Source: Endozoicomonas sp. G2_2 | GTDB taxonomy: Bacteria; Pseudomonadota; Gammaproteobacteria; Nevskiales; Salinisphaeraceae | Direction of reading: 5' to 3' | Length of the DNA: 64,000 bases | Assembly: GCF_017744135.1 (NCBI RefSeq) | Contig: NZ_JAGHQU010000011.1 | Span: 1-64,000, forward strand | Part shown: piece by piece, positions 40,976-49,705 of the stretch | Layout: the number at the start of each line of letters is the position of its first letter | Numbering within the stretch: position 1 is the stretch's first letter | Position numbers and translations under genes: made by a program | The notes under the pieces: model-generated | Databases searched by the model: none | What the model was told of the DNA's origin: nothing | Seen by the model: the letters and a program-made list of their open reading frames with translations, nothing else

Positions 40976-42120
40976 CCGTACTCCTGGAAGTCGATACAAC
41001 AGGTGACAGGCGTCCAGTAGATGAAGGCATATCGGCCATCTTCGGAAACGCCAATCTCATCCTCGAGGTGTTCAACGGAATCGGTCAGGCGAAAGCAGCT
41101 GCTACCGACATTCGGATAGAGCATTTGCCACTTGTTGTCGTTGGGGTCGACCCGGTAGTTGAACGTGCTCAGATCGAAGTGAGCCAGGTGAAGCGCACGC
41201 CATGCAGTGACCAATGCACCGATAGGGTCGGTCTTGCCCTGTGCGTTCATCTGCCGTGGGTACAACGGCCCCATGCCACCGATACAAACGTCACTACGGC
41301 TGATGCTGCCTGGCATGTAATTGCCAATCTGACCGGCACGCTCGCTGAGTGCGTCCGCAACCCCGTCGGGCAGACTCACCGAGCACATCGGAGGCACCAA
41401 GGGCGCGCGAACCGTTGCCTCGAATCGATCACGACAGCCCGTCGTCCAGTGCTCTTGATCGATGCCCGAGGAGTACGCCAACGGCAGGGTAATGCCGCCC
41501 GCCGAGAAGCCGCCGAGCTGGTTTAGGCCTGAAACGATCGAGCCCAGGCTGAGCCCGCAGCCCATCAAGTTATCCGCGGCGTCCAGGGACCCAGTGCCCG
41601 AGGGACCAGAAGTTGAACTATGCGAGTCGCGGGCGTCGCCAGAGTCACACCAGCCGCAGTTGCTGAATCCATAGGTTAATCCCGAGCGAACGGCATCGTT
41701 GATCGCCCAGACATTCGTATCGAAACCCGTCTGGCGATCGGGGCCGCTCGTGGATAACCGGCGTGTACCCGAGAGGCTGGCGGTGCTCGAACCTATGATG
41801 ACGCTGTCGTCCGGCGAGGTAATGCACTCGACCATGGCCACCGGCAGGTAGTGACGGACTCGAAATCCACACGGCACGGGCGGAAAGCCACAAGTGCAGA
41901 CACCGACGATTTGGTGATCGAAACAATCACCCATCGCCGGAATCACGGAGCCGAGCAGGTTTGCTTTGGCGGCGTAGGCCTCGACCGGGGTCAGAGAAGC
42001 CCCGGCCCCGAGTCCGCCCAACGCCATTCCGCCCACGGCCTTGATGAAGTCGCGGCGGCTCGCGTCCAATGACGACGCGTCACTGCAGCCACACCCGCAG
42101 TCCTTATCAGTTCCGCACAT
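40954..42120 (-). CDS. TraU-family conjugation protein (TIGR03756-like) with Tat signal
   Basis: A 388-residue Cys-rich protein. The C-terminal TPVTCC motif, paired cysteines throughout the mature part (GVCTCGFPPVPCG, FSNCGWC, VGSSCF) and overall length fit the TraU/TIGR03756 group, which is needed for DNA transfer in F-type and ICE type IV secretion. The N-terminus is unusual: a Cys cluster (CGTDKDCGCGC, 2-12), then a full Tat motif SRRDFIKAVGG (21-31) and a hydrophobic run. TraU proteins normally use a Sec signal. It overlaps the downstream exported-protein gene. Confidence 0.7.
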   Translation of the reverse strand: MCGTDKDCGCGCSDASSLDASRRDFIKAVGGMALGGLGAGASLTPVEAYAAKANLLGSVIPAMGDCFDHQIVGVCTCGFPPVPCGFRVRHYLPVAMVECITSPDDSVIIGSSTASLSGTRRLSTSGPDRQTGFDTNVWAINDAVRSGLTYGFSNCGWCDSGDARDSHSSTSGPSGTGSLDAADNLMGCGLSLGSIVSGLNQLGGFSAGGITLPLAYSSGIDQEHWTTGCRDRFEATVRAPLVPPMCSVSLPDGVADALSERAGQIGNYMPGSISRSDVCIGGMGPLYPRQMNAQGKTDPIGALVTAWRALHLAHFDLSTFNYRVDPNDNKWQMLYPNVGSSCFRLTDSVEHLEDEIGVSEDGRYAFIYWTPVTCCIDFQEYGCTAATG

Positions 42121-42123
42121 GGC

Positions 42124-42363
42124 TTAACGGCGCACGAGCGCTGCTTTGGGCGGCGACACATGCGTCGAGGGCAACGGCACGAACCACCCGAAGACCAGCA
42201 CCATAGGCCATGCGAACAAGATCAGATCCAGAACCGAGGTCGGGGTATGCGTTATATCGCGAGCGATCAGCAACAGCAGCAACGGAATCAGCGATAAGCC
42301 GAACCGCAGGTGGAAACGATCGGCGTATAGACGCAACGGGGCGTACAAGCAGTATTGAAACAT
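42124..42363 (-). CDS. small membrane protein of the conjugation cluster
   Basis: A 79-residue protein with two hydrophobic segments (about 22-36 and 46-66) separated by a charged loop. It ends three bases before the TraU-like start, so it belongs to the same operon. Small two-helix proteins of this kind occur in type IV secretion clusters, but no family is recognised here. Confidence 0.5.
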   Translation of the reverse strand: MFQYCLYAPLRLYADRFHLRFGLSLIPLLLLLIARDITHTPTSVLDLILFAWPMVLVFGWFVPLPSTHVSPPKAALVRR

Positions 42364-42625
42364 CTGGCGGGTCTGCGTCGTCGTGGGCTTTGCCCCTTAA
42401 AGGGCAAGCACCACAGCGATTCGGCTCGACTCGCGAAAAAATACCGCTGGTACGTCGAATGCCAGTCCTTCAGTCTACGAGCGAGACTCCTCGTTCACCC
42501 TCTTTATATGATTGTTACAGCGGTCAATGGAAAATCATTTCTGCCGATGGCAGACTCTGATGGCTCACACGACATCTGCGTAACGGCGTAAGCCTGTTGG
42601 CGACGTCTTATCTACCAGGTCGAAT

Positions 42626-43021
42626 ATGGCTGACACGAATCGCCATCCCAGCGGAACCTACAACCGCACCCCTCGCACCGGCGAAACACGGCTTTCGGCA
42701 TGTCAGCGCCTATGGGAACCCGTGCGCGGTTCGATCGTGCAGCAGCCGTCTATGGGGCAGACCGACCAGAAAGAACCCGGCGTTGTCGTTGACTACAGGC
42801 AAAAGCACTTCCCGGCGAAAGTCCCTGAAGATATCGAAGTGGTGACGTTATTCCGGTCAGGCCGGATCGAACACTTCGACCTCGAGCGATTTCACCGCGA
42901 GGTGATTCCAACACGCCGGCTCAATCGCGCTCTGGCCGATTACGGCTACGTTGATGATGCGACGGTGAACAGCGACTACATGAACGGTCGCTTCGACGCC
43001 GCTTTCAGCGACGATGATTAA
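42626..43021 (+). CDS. hypothetical protein
   Basis: A 131-residue soluble protein with an acidic tail (FSDDD). The second half (EDIEVVTLFRSGRIEHFDLERFH then LNRALADYGYVDD) looks like a compact domain; the N-terminal 45 residues are polar and probably disordered. No family is recognised. It is the only plus-strand gene between two minus-strand groups. The preceding 260-base gap shows nothing else. Confidence 0.5.
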   Translation: MADTNRHPSGTYNRTPRTGETRLSACQRLWEPVRGSIVQQPSMGQTDQKEPGVVVDYRQKHFPAKVPEDIEVVTLFRSGRIEHFDLERFHREVIPTRRLNRALADYGYVDDATVNSDYMNGRFDAAFSDDD

Positions 43022-43108
43022 TCGACCACGCGCTCGTCTTGCCGATTGTCATAGAGCTAGCGGCCGCATGTGGTCTGGGGTTTACGCCAACGCCACCAGC
43101 TCAGTAGT

Positions 43109-43840
43109 TCACCAGCCGGGATAAACCGCCAGCGCTTGCACGAACGCGTCGAATGCTATCGGTTGACGCTCAGCGCGATCCCGCACATAACGGCCCAGCG
43201 CCCCAGCTCTCAAAGTCCAGCCGCGGCCTTTGAACGACACAGCCGTATCTTCGCTGTTGTAGATCGAGAGAATGGTGACCAGCGCGACGCGCCGACCCTC
43301 GTCCATGCGCTCACGCTGGGCGCGTTTTCGAAGTGCGTCAAACACACCCCAGTCGGGTGGATTGCCTTCGCTAAGGGTCGCGTGATTGAACGCCGCGTAT
43401 CCCGAAGGCCTGATCGTGTAGTGCTGCCATACAGGCTCGATGTCTGTATGCGCTTCGTGCTCGAAGTAATCCTGAAGATCCTCGATCTGGATCAGCGTGG
43501 AGACCGCCTCATAAAGCGTTGGCCGGAGATCGGTTCGTGCCAACGCGAACAAGGCATCTTTCTGCTTCGAGTCGAGCGAAGAAATCAGGCCGATCATTTT
43601 CGGTAGACGCCAGACCGGATCTTGCGCCTGCTCTGCCTGTTCCGGATTCGCCAGGCCTGCCAGCAGCGCCAGTATCAACTCGTTGGAGTGATGCCCACCG
43701 AAGCCGACACGCAGGTAGGAGCCATCCACGGCAACCGGCTGAGCACTGGCTATACCGGTCTTGCGTATCTGATGCCAGGTTCGCAGGATCGCCTCGCCGG
43801 CACGCCCATTCGGAATCGGATAGAGGAAGTTCGACATCAC
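43109..43840 (-). CDS. hypothetical protein next to the GmrSD-like gene
   Basis: A 243-residue soluble protein with mixed helices and strands and no recognised motif. The frame is clean and long, with normal composition. It lies 73 bases downstream of the DUF262 gene in the same direction, so it is probably in the same transcript. A partner or immunity role for the restriction enzyme is possible but only inferred. Confidence 0.6.
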   Translation of the reverse strand: MMSNFLYPIPNGRAGEAILRTWHQIRKTGIASAQPVAVDGSYLRVGFGGHHSNELILALLAGLANPEQAEQAQDPVWRLPKMIGLISSLDSKQKDALFALARTDLRPTLYEAVSTLIQIEDLQDYFEHEAHTDIEPVWQHYTIRPSGYAAFNHATLSEGNPPDWGVFDALRKRAQRERMDEGRRVALVTILSIYNSEDTAVSFKGRGWTLRAGALGRYVRDRAERQPIAFDAFVQALAVYPGW

Positions 43841-43913
43841 GCAATTCTATACTCGGATCGGCGAGAGCCGAGACAACACCGCGTCTCGGGGCTAGCACCG
43901 ATGGATTGTTGAG

Positions 43914-45824
43914 TCAGGTCTGTTCGTCAATATCAGTGACCGGCGCGGCCGGCTTCGGCCAGATCTCGGTAGCGACCTCAAACAATCGGCGTCCGCGCTG
44001 CTCGATATCGCGCTCATCCCATTGTTCGAACACCCCATCTCGAAAGTGGGCATTGAGGCGTAGATCACTGTCGTCCCGTATCTTGGCCACACGTTTGCCG
44101 ATCGCAGCATTACCGACTGAGCTATTTAGGCTGGACGTGAGTAGGGTTAGGTTCCCGATGGTGTCGCAGAGCCGCTGACGTCGATTAACCAACGTCTCTT
44201 CGTTCTCTGGTTCCGGCAACTCGTCAGAAAACGGGTAATGGGCCTCCCACTTCTGGGGCATCAAATGCTCCACAGTGAGATCGGAAGGCGGCGTCATCGC
44301 CTCTGAGCGGCTGGTGCGCATACCGTCATTCAATGCCCGAAGCACCATCGCGGCGCGAAACGGCTTCGTCTTGTAGTAGATCGGTCGGTTGAGCCACCCG
44401 TGGAGGAACGCACTATCGCTAGGCCAGATATTTGTCGGCCCCTCCCCTTCCAGCAGGTACTCGCGCACGACATCCTGCGGCTGCAATGATGTGTCGTGGT
44501 CGCTCGACAGACGACGCAACAAACCGATGAAGAAATTGTTGTAGTTCTTCGGGGTATAGCCACCCACGAACCTGCGCACGAGGTAAGACTCAAGGTCGCT
44601 GACGATTCGATCGCGCGACTCTTCGCTGAGCTGGCTCGGGCTACGCTCCATCATCCATAGAAGAATCGGATAGACGGTGCTGGTCTCCAGGGCCTTCAGG
44701 CGCTTGGCGAAGACGCCCAGGCGATCGGTGCCGGCGGGATTGACCAGCTGCGCGAAATTTTTGCTTCGCCGCTCAAGGCTGGCCAGATAGGTTTCCGTGT
44801 CGAGAGCCGCCCGCGACCTCCACTCACGGAAGGTTCTGAATAGGTGGCTGATATTCAGGACACGTTCGGTGCGAAGCACGAGGTCGTGATAGAAGAACAG
44901 ATCGATACGTGGCCGATAGAGGCGCCCTTGGCTCTCCATGGCGTGCCAGAACAGGCGGTGGTCGTCGTTGGCAGCACTCTGGGTCGTATCGAAGTGACTC
45001 CAGTACCGCGTGTAGAGATCCTCGCCATTGAGCTTTCTACGCGAGGCCTCGAGAAAGATCGTGTTGCGAATCAGGTCCGAGGGCATGAGCGGCTGTCCGC
45101 GTGCGTTGAGCGTCTCGAAGATGATCTGCGGGTCGTCGTTCTCTTCCAGCTGAATAACGACCAATGACACGGCAGTGCGAAGCGCATGAATGATCGCGTA
45201 GACCCGCTGTGCATGGTCGGCCTCGCGCACAGCAGGCAAGCTATCCTCATCGTTCTCGAGGAACGACGTGATTGTGCGGTGAAAGAACTCGTACGCGCGC
45301 GCCAGCTGCGGCAGCTTCCCTTGGGTTATCTGATCGTCCAAAAGGTCGCGCAGAGCCTCGGGCGAACCCGCAGTCATCACCGCAGCGAATGCCTGACGAT
45401 CGCTATTGGTCGGCCAAACCTTGAAACGCTGTTCGTAATCAGAGCCTGAGACACGGTTCTGCGTAAGCACGCGAACTGCCTCGGCGTCTTCCTCGCTGTA
45501 TTTCTCAGCCACGTCTCGAAGCGCGGCGAGAAAGATTTGCAGCGTGGTCAGTCGCTGCTGGCCGTCGATCACATTCGCGCGTGCAACACCGCGGCCGTAG
45601 ACCTTGGCAGAGTCCACCACGATCGCGCCCAGAAAGTGGGACGTCTGGATCTCCCCTGTTCGATCGAATGACTCAAGACAATTCTGTGCCTGCGTCTCGA
45701 TATCATCCCAGAGAGGCGCCCATTGATCGTCCTGTGACCAGACATAGGGACGCTGAAACAACGGTACGACGTGCAACCGCTCTTTCTCGAAGATTTCGTG
45801 AACGGTCATTGTGTGCGGCTGCAT
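43914..45824 (-). CDS. GmrSD-like DUF262/DUF1524 protein, putative modification-dependent restriction enzyme
   Basis: A 636-residue fusion. The N-terminal DUF262 (ParB-like NTPase) shows VPLFQRPYVWSQDDQW near 19-34 and VIDGQQRLTTL near 85-95. The C-terminal DUF1524 HNH-type region shows LTVEHLMPQ near 535 and the IGNLTLL segment with downstream Asn. Single-chain GmrSD enzymes use nucleotide hydrolysis to cut DNA with modified bases, as in glucosylated phage DNA. This is a likely anti-phage gene on a mobile element. Substrate preference cannot be told from sequence. Confidence 0.82.
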   Translation of the reverse strand: MQPHTMTVHEIFEKERLHVVPLFQRPYVWSQDDQWAPLWDDIETQAQNCLESFDRTGEIQTSHFLGAIVVDSAKVYGRGVARANVIDGQQRLTTLQIFLAALRDVAEKYSEEDAEAVRVLTQNRVSGSDYEQRFKVWPTNSDRQAFAAVMTAGSPEALRDLLDDQITQGKLPQLARAYEFFHRTITSFLENDEDSLPAVREADHAQRVYAIIHALRTAVSLVVIQLEENDDPQIIFETLNARGQPLMPSDLIRNTIFLEASRRKLNGEDLYTRYWSHFDTTQSAANDDHRLFWHAMESQGRLYRPRIDLFFYHDLVLRTERVLNISHLFRTFREWRSRAALDTETYLASLERRSKNFAQLVNPAGTDRLGVFAKRLKALETSTVYPILLWMMERSPSQLSEESRDRIVSDLESYLVRRFVGGYTPKNYNNFFIGLLRRLSSDHDTSLQPQDVVREYLLEGEGPTNIWPSDSAFLHGWLNRPIYYKTKPFRAAMVLRALNDGMRTSRSEAMTPPSDLTVEHLMPQKWEAHYPFSDELPEPENEETLVNRRQRLCDTIGNLTLLTSSLNSSVGNAAIGKRVAKIRDDSDLRLNAHFRDGVFEQWDERDIEQRGRRLFEVATEIWPKPAAPVTDIDEQT

Positions 45825-45943
45825 CTATATCCCCTGTGAGGTTGCCACTGAACGCGTGAGAAAAGACTTCTACCGCGGACCAAGGGTATGACGTTGCCAG
45901 AAGATCGGTGCATTCCGCACATCGCATGGCTAACTGTGGGTGC

Positions 45944-46318
45944 TCAATGTGAGGATGTGGCCACACCCCGCGCCGTTCGTTTTTTGGTGGCCAGAATGGT
46001 GACGTCGAGCGCGAGCGCGCACGGCATCTGCAGCTCGCGCATCGCCTCGATCACTTCTTGGTTGACGGCTCGTAGTCGTACTCGCCGGCCGTGAATCCGC
46101 ATCTGACGCAACGGCTGCTCTGTGGCAACGATGGGGTCTCCGACCCGCCGATATGCACTCGGGCCGGAGACCGCAATTTCCCATTGGCGAGCAAATCCCA
46201 GGAGCCGCTGCACGGCTACATCGCAGGTATCAGGCTGTGCGCCTTCTATCGTGATATCGATCGTGCAGGCTGCTGGTTTTTTTCGTCTGGGCATCGCGTG
46301 CAGTGGTATGCGCCTCAT
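45944..46318 (-). CDS. small hypothetical protein
   Basis: A 124-residue basic protein (an alternative start is the Met at codon 9, MPRRKKPAACTIDITIEG). The order of short strands and helices looks like a small alpha/beta domain. No family is recognised. It lies 42 bases downstream of the AddA-like gene in the same direction and may be co-transcribed with the helicase-nuclease pair. Confidence 0.5.
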   Translation of the reverse strand: MRRIPLHAMPRRKKPAACTIDITIEGAQPDTCDVAVQRLLGFARQWEIAVSGPSAYRRVGDPIVATEQPLRQMRIHGRRVRLRAVNQEVIEAMRELQMPCALALDVTILATKKRTARGVATSSH

Positions 46319-46360
46319 CCATGAAAGCGTCCTGCTGCGTAGCGAATTCGCCCTGGAGCA

Positions 46361-49300
46361 CTATGCCGCTGCCTCCTCGGTGGCCGTATCGACCACCTCC
46401 AGGTGACCGAATGCCGGAATGAAAAGCGCCGTGCGTACGTCAAAGCCCGGATTTAGGGCCCGGACGGCGTCTGCGTACTCCACCAGCTGACCGCGATAAC
46501 GCACGACCAGCCCGGCAATCAGGCCCGCGCGATCGGTGATGGCCGGATCGACCACGCTCGCCTTGTAGTCCAAGACCCAGATCGTGCGCTCAGCCTGGCT
46601 CGACCAGCTCACCAAATCGATGATGCCGGTTGTCCAGCGACCTCCGACCTGGCCGGTGTAGTGATACTCCGAGACCAGACTCCGCCCTGCCTTGAAGACC
46701 TCATCGGCCAACGCCTTGCAGCGTCGGGTGCGATCGAGCATTTCGATTACATGCCCGGCGGCGCGCGCCACATCCGGCTCCGGCATCCCCTCACGTCGCG
46801 CCATTGCCACCAGCGCAGCCCGTAGCTCAGACGGCTCGAAATCCAGAGGCGCAGCGCGGCGCGCGCGCGTCTCCATGACCCGGTGATACATGATGCCAAT
46901 GATTCGGGCGGTCTCACCGTCTTCGACGCTATGCTGCTTCACGGGTGCGGCCTTAAACACGCGCTCACTCGGCGAGGTGCTCTTGATCGCGGGCGCAAGG
47001 ATATCGCGGCCTTCGAGAGGGCAAGCATGCCCTGCCGGCAGACGCGGCGGACACGGGACGAAACGCGCCTTGTCATCTACCTTCGACAAGGTGAGCGCCG
47101 GCGGAGCCTGCTCATAAGCAACCAACGCATCCCATACGGGCTCGACCAGCGTGCTCTTCTCCGGGCGATCGCCTTTGAGATTGACCACCACATGCAGCTG
47201 ACTCTTTGCGCGGGTCATGGCCACGTACAGCAGGCGCATGGACTCGTTGCGCTGCACCGAGGTAGCCATCACATGCGCGAACTCGTAGAGCGCTACTGTG
47301 GGATCTTTCTTGTCGGCGAATCGCGGCGCGCGCGGCACAGTCAGCACGCCATGACGGGTACGCACGCGATGCAACAGCGGCCGATCTGGAGACGCCGTCC
47401 CGCGCCCCGTCCCGACCAGGAACACGGTATCGAATTCCAGCCCCTTTGCCTTGTGAATAGTCATGACCTGGACGCGGCCTTCGCTGGTGTTCGCGAACAG
47501 ACGATTAAGCTGGGCGGTGAAACGCTCCAGAGATTCGAGCTGGCCGGCGACGCAATGCTCGGCAAGAACGTCAAACACGCGCTCGACATCTCGCTCGGCG
47601 GTGGCATCCATGCAGGCCGGGCCATCGAGTGCGAGCCATACGCTCCCCGCGAGACGATCCAGACGTTTGCAACGATTCACGTCAGCGCGGGCCGCTTCAA
47701 TCGCATCCATCAGGCGCGCGACACGCTGGCGACCGTCATCGCTGAGCATGGCCATGCGTTCATCGTCCGCCAGTAACGAAGGGATCGGCACATAAAGCGC
47801 GTTGCGACAGAGCAACACGAGATCGGCATGCGATAGGCCGACCAGCGGCGAGCGCAGCAACTCCACCCACGAGCCCCGGTCTGCGGCGTGCCACAGCGCG
47901 CGAATCAGCGCGATAGCATCCGCCGCCGGGCCACGCCCGGTGAGGGTATTGAGATCCTGGCTGGCGTACGCAATGCCGCGTGCGGCGAGCGCTTCGAGAA
48001 TGCGCGCGACATGAGACTTCGCCCGAGTGAGGATTGCCACATCGGCGCCGGGTTTCTCTTCGAGGCGCTCGGCCACAAGACCAGCGACACGCTCTGCCTC
48101 ATCCGTCCAGTCTTCGTAGTCGACCCGGTGCATCCACACGCCGGCCCCGGCCTCGGGGTCACGGGCGGCTTTCGATCGACTCAGCGACACGACGCCGTTG
48201 TCACGATCTCCGATACTCGGGAAGCCGGCAGCGAGAATGTTATTGCAGCCATCGACCACCGCCGGGCGCGAGCGGAAGTTCTGGGTCAAGGTCAGGCAGG
48301 TAAGCGGCAGGCCCGCGAAGGCCGCGTTCTCCCAGATCGACATGAACTCGCGCACTTCAGCCTGGCGAAAGCCATAGATGGACTGCTGCGGATCGCCGAC
48401 AAGGAACAACGAGCGCCCCTCTTCTGCATCCCAGGCCTCGACCAGCGAGGCAATCAGCTCGTTCTGAAGCGTACTGGTGTCTTGATATTCATCCACCAGC
48501 AGATGCTCGATGAGCATGTTCTGCCGCGACATCACCGACATATCCTCGCTGGCGCCGCCGCGCAGGGCGGCTGCGGCACGCAAGGCGATTTCGGAGAAGT
48601 CCACGCCGGCCTCGGCATGAAACGACAGCATCAGATGCGCCACGCAGCGAGACAGCGTCTGCGAGAGCGCCCGACGTAAGGTATCGGCGTACTCGGGGTA
48701 TTCCAGCACGGGCAAGGTCATCATGGAGACCAGCCGCTCGCGCACGGTTTCGCTGTCCGGATGACCTTTGAGCGCTTCCAGCGCCGCCCGCGCGTCGGGT
48801 GTCTGCGGATCGTCGGCGGCAAAACCCTCTCGCTTGGTGAGCTTCGCGCGCCAGTCGCCCAGGGTTGTCAGCAGTGTCCGTGCAAAACCCTGCCACGCGA
48901 CAACCTGCCCCGGCGAGCGGCCCGAGGAGCGATGCAGCGCAGCGGCCCAGTCGGTGTTCGCGTGAGAGACTGAATCAGCGATGGCAATCAACGTCCATGC
49001 TTCAACGGGCAGCACATCGACCAGATCGTTTACACGCTGGCCAACCAGCGCCGTGAGGACGGCCTGCTCATCGCCGGTATCGCCCGCGTCACCCAGCAGA
49101 TCACGCCACTGCTCACGCTTTTCGAGCATCGAGACGAACATCGGCATGAGCCGGTCGAGGCTGTTGTCTGCGAACACGAGCACCTGTTCGAGCGCCGCGC
49201 GCACGTCCGTATCGAGACTGTCGTTCTCGTACTCCTCGAATAGGGCCGTGACCGCCTGCTCATAGGCCGGATAGGGATTGTCGAGCGCATCGATCGGGCC

Positions 49301-49705
49301 ACCCAATCCGCTCAGGATCGGCAGCTGACGAATCAGGCGCGCGTTGAGCGCATCGATGGTGAGCGCCTGCAGTCGCGCCGGATTAACCAGCAGTCCCCAG
49401 CCCATCGCCTCGTCCCGTTCGAGCACACGCTTGGCCAGCTGCCATGTCGTGAGCGCATGTTCGGCCGCCGGCGCCTCGCCGGTTCCCCGCTCCAGCGCGC
49501 TATACAGGCGCTGACGGATTTCGTTCGCGGCCTTCACGGTAAATGTGATGGCAACAACGCTCTCCGGCTCGCTCGCCACGGCCAGTGCCGCGAGGCATCG
49601 CTGTACCAGCAGCTCGGTTTTGCCTGAGCCAGCCGGCGCACGCACGATCACATGCTGGGTAATGTCGAGCGCCTGTGCTCGTTGTGTCGCGTCTTCAGGA
49701 GTCAT
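46361..49705 (-). CDS. AddA-like UvrD-family helicase with C-terminal PD-(D/E)XK nuclease
   Basis: A 1114-residue protein. Superfamily 1 helicase motifs are clear: Walker A APAGSGKTELL near 24-34, ITFTVKAANEIRQRL (motif Ia), DEYQDT (motif II, near 402), LVGDPQQSIYGFR (motif III), TIHKAKGLEFDTVFL (motif V) and VAMTRAKSQL (motif VI). The last 200 residues hold a RecB-like nuclease with the WVLDYKAS catalytic segment. With the next protein it would form an AddAB-type complex that unwinds and resects DNA ends. Its ATG overlaps the partner's stop (TAATG). Confidence 0.9.
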   Translation of the reverse strand: MTPEDATQRAQALDITQHVIVRAPAGSGKTELLVQRCLAALAVASEPESVVAITFTVKAANEIRQRLYSALERGTGEAPAAEHALTTWQLAKRVLERDEAMGWGLLVNPARLQALTIDALNARLIRQLPILSGLGGPIDALDNPYPAYEQAVTALFEEYENDSLDTDVRAALEQVLVFADNSLDRLMPMFVSMLEKREQWRDLLGDAGDTGDEQAVLTALVGQRVNDLVDVLPVEAWTLIAIADSVSHANTDWAAALHRSSGRSPGQVVAWQGFARTLLTTLGDWRAKLTKREGFAADDPQTPDARAALEALKGHPDSETVRERLVSMMTLPVLEYPEYADTLRRALSQTLSRCVAHLMLSFHAEAGVDFSEIALRAAAALRGGASEDMSVMSRQNMLIEHLLVDEYQDTSTLQNELIASLVEAWDAEEGRSLFLVGDPQQSIYGFRQAEVREFMSIWENAAFAGLPLTCLTLTQNFRSRPAVVDGCNNILAAGFPSIGDRDNGVVSLSRSKAARDPEAGAGVWMHRVDYEDWTDEAERVAGLVAERLEEKPGADVAILTRAKSHVARILEALAARGIAYASQDLNTLTGRGPAADAIALIRALWHAADRGSWVELLRSPLVGLSHADLVLLCRNALYVPIPSLLADDERMAMLSDDGRQRVARLMDAIEAARADVNRCKRLDRLAGSVWLALDGPACMDATAERDVERVFDVLAEHCVAGQLESLERFTAQLNRLFANTSEGRVQVMTIHKAKGLEFDTVFLVGTGRGTASPDRPLLHRVRTRHGVLTVPRAPRFADKKDPTVALYEFAHVMATSVQRNESMRLLYVAMTRAKSQLHVVVNLKGDRPEKSTLVEPVWDALVAYEQAPPALTLSKVDDKARFVPCPPRLPAGHACPLEGRDILAPAIKSTSPSERVFKAAPVKQHSVEDGETARIIGIMYHRVMETRARRAAPLDFEPSELRAALVAMARREGMPEPDVARAAGHVIEMLDRTRRCKALADEVFKAGRSLVSEYHYTGQVGGRWTTGIIDLVSWSSQAERTIWVLDYKASVVDPAITDRAGLIAGLVVRYRGQLVEYADAVRALNPGFDVRTALFIPAFGHLEVVDTATEEAAA

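Noticed and set aside
46692-48679. Long plus-strand frames inside the AddA-like and AddB-like genes
   Set aside because: They mirror the minus-strand helicase-nuclease genes, which have all motifs in place; long antisense frames are expected at this GC content.
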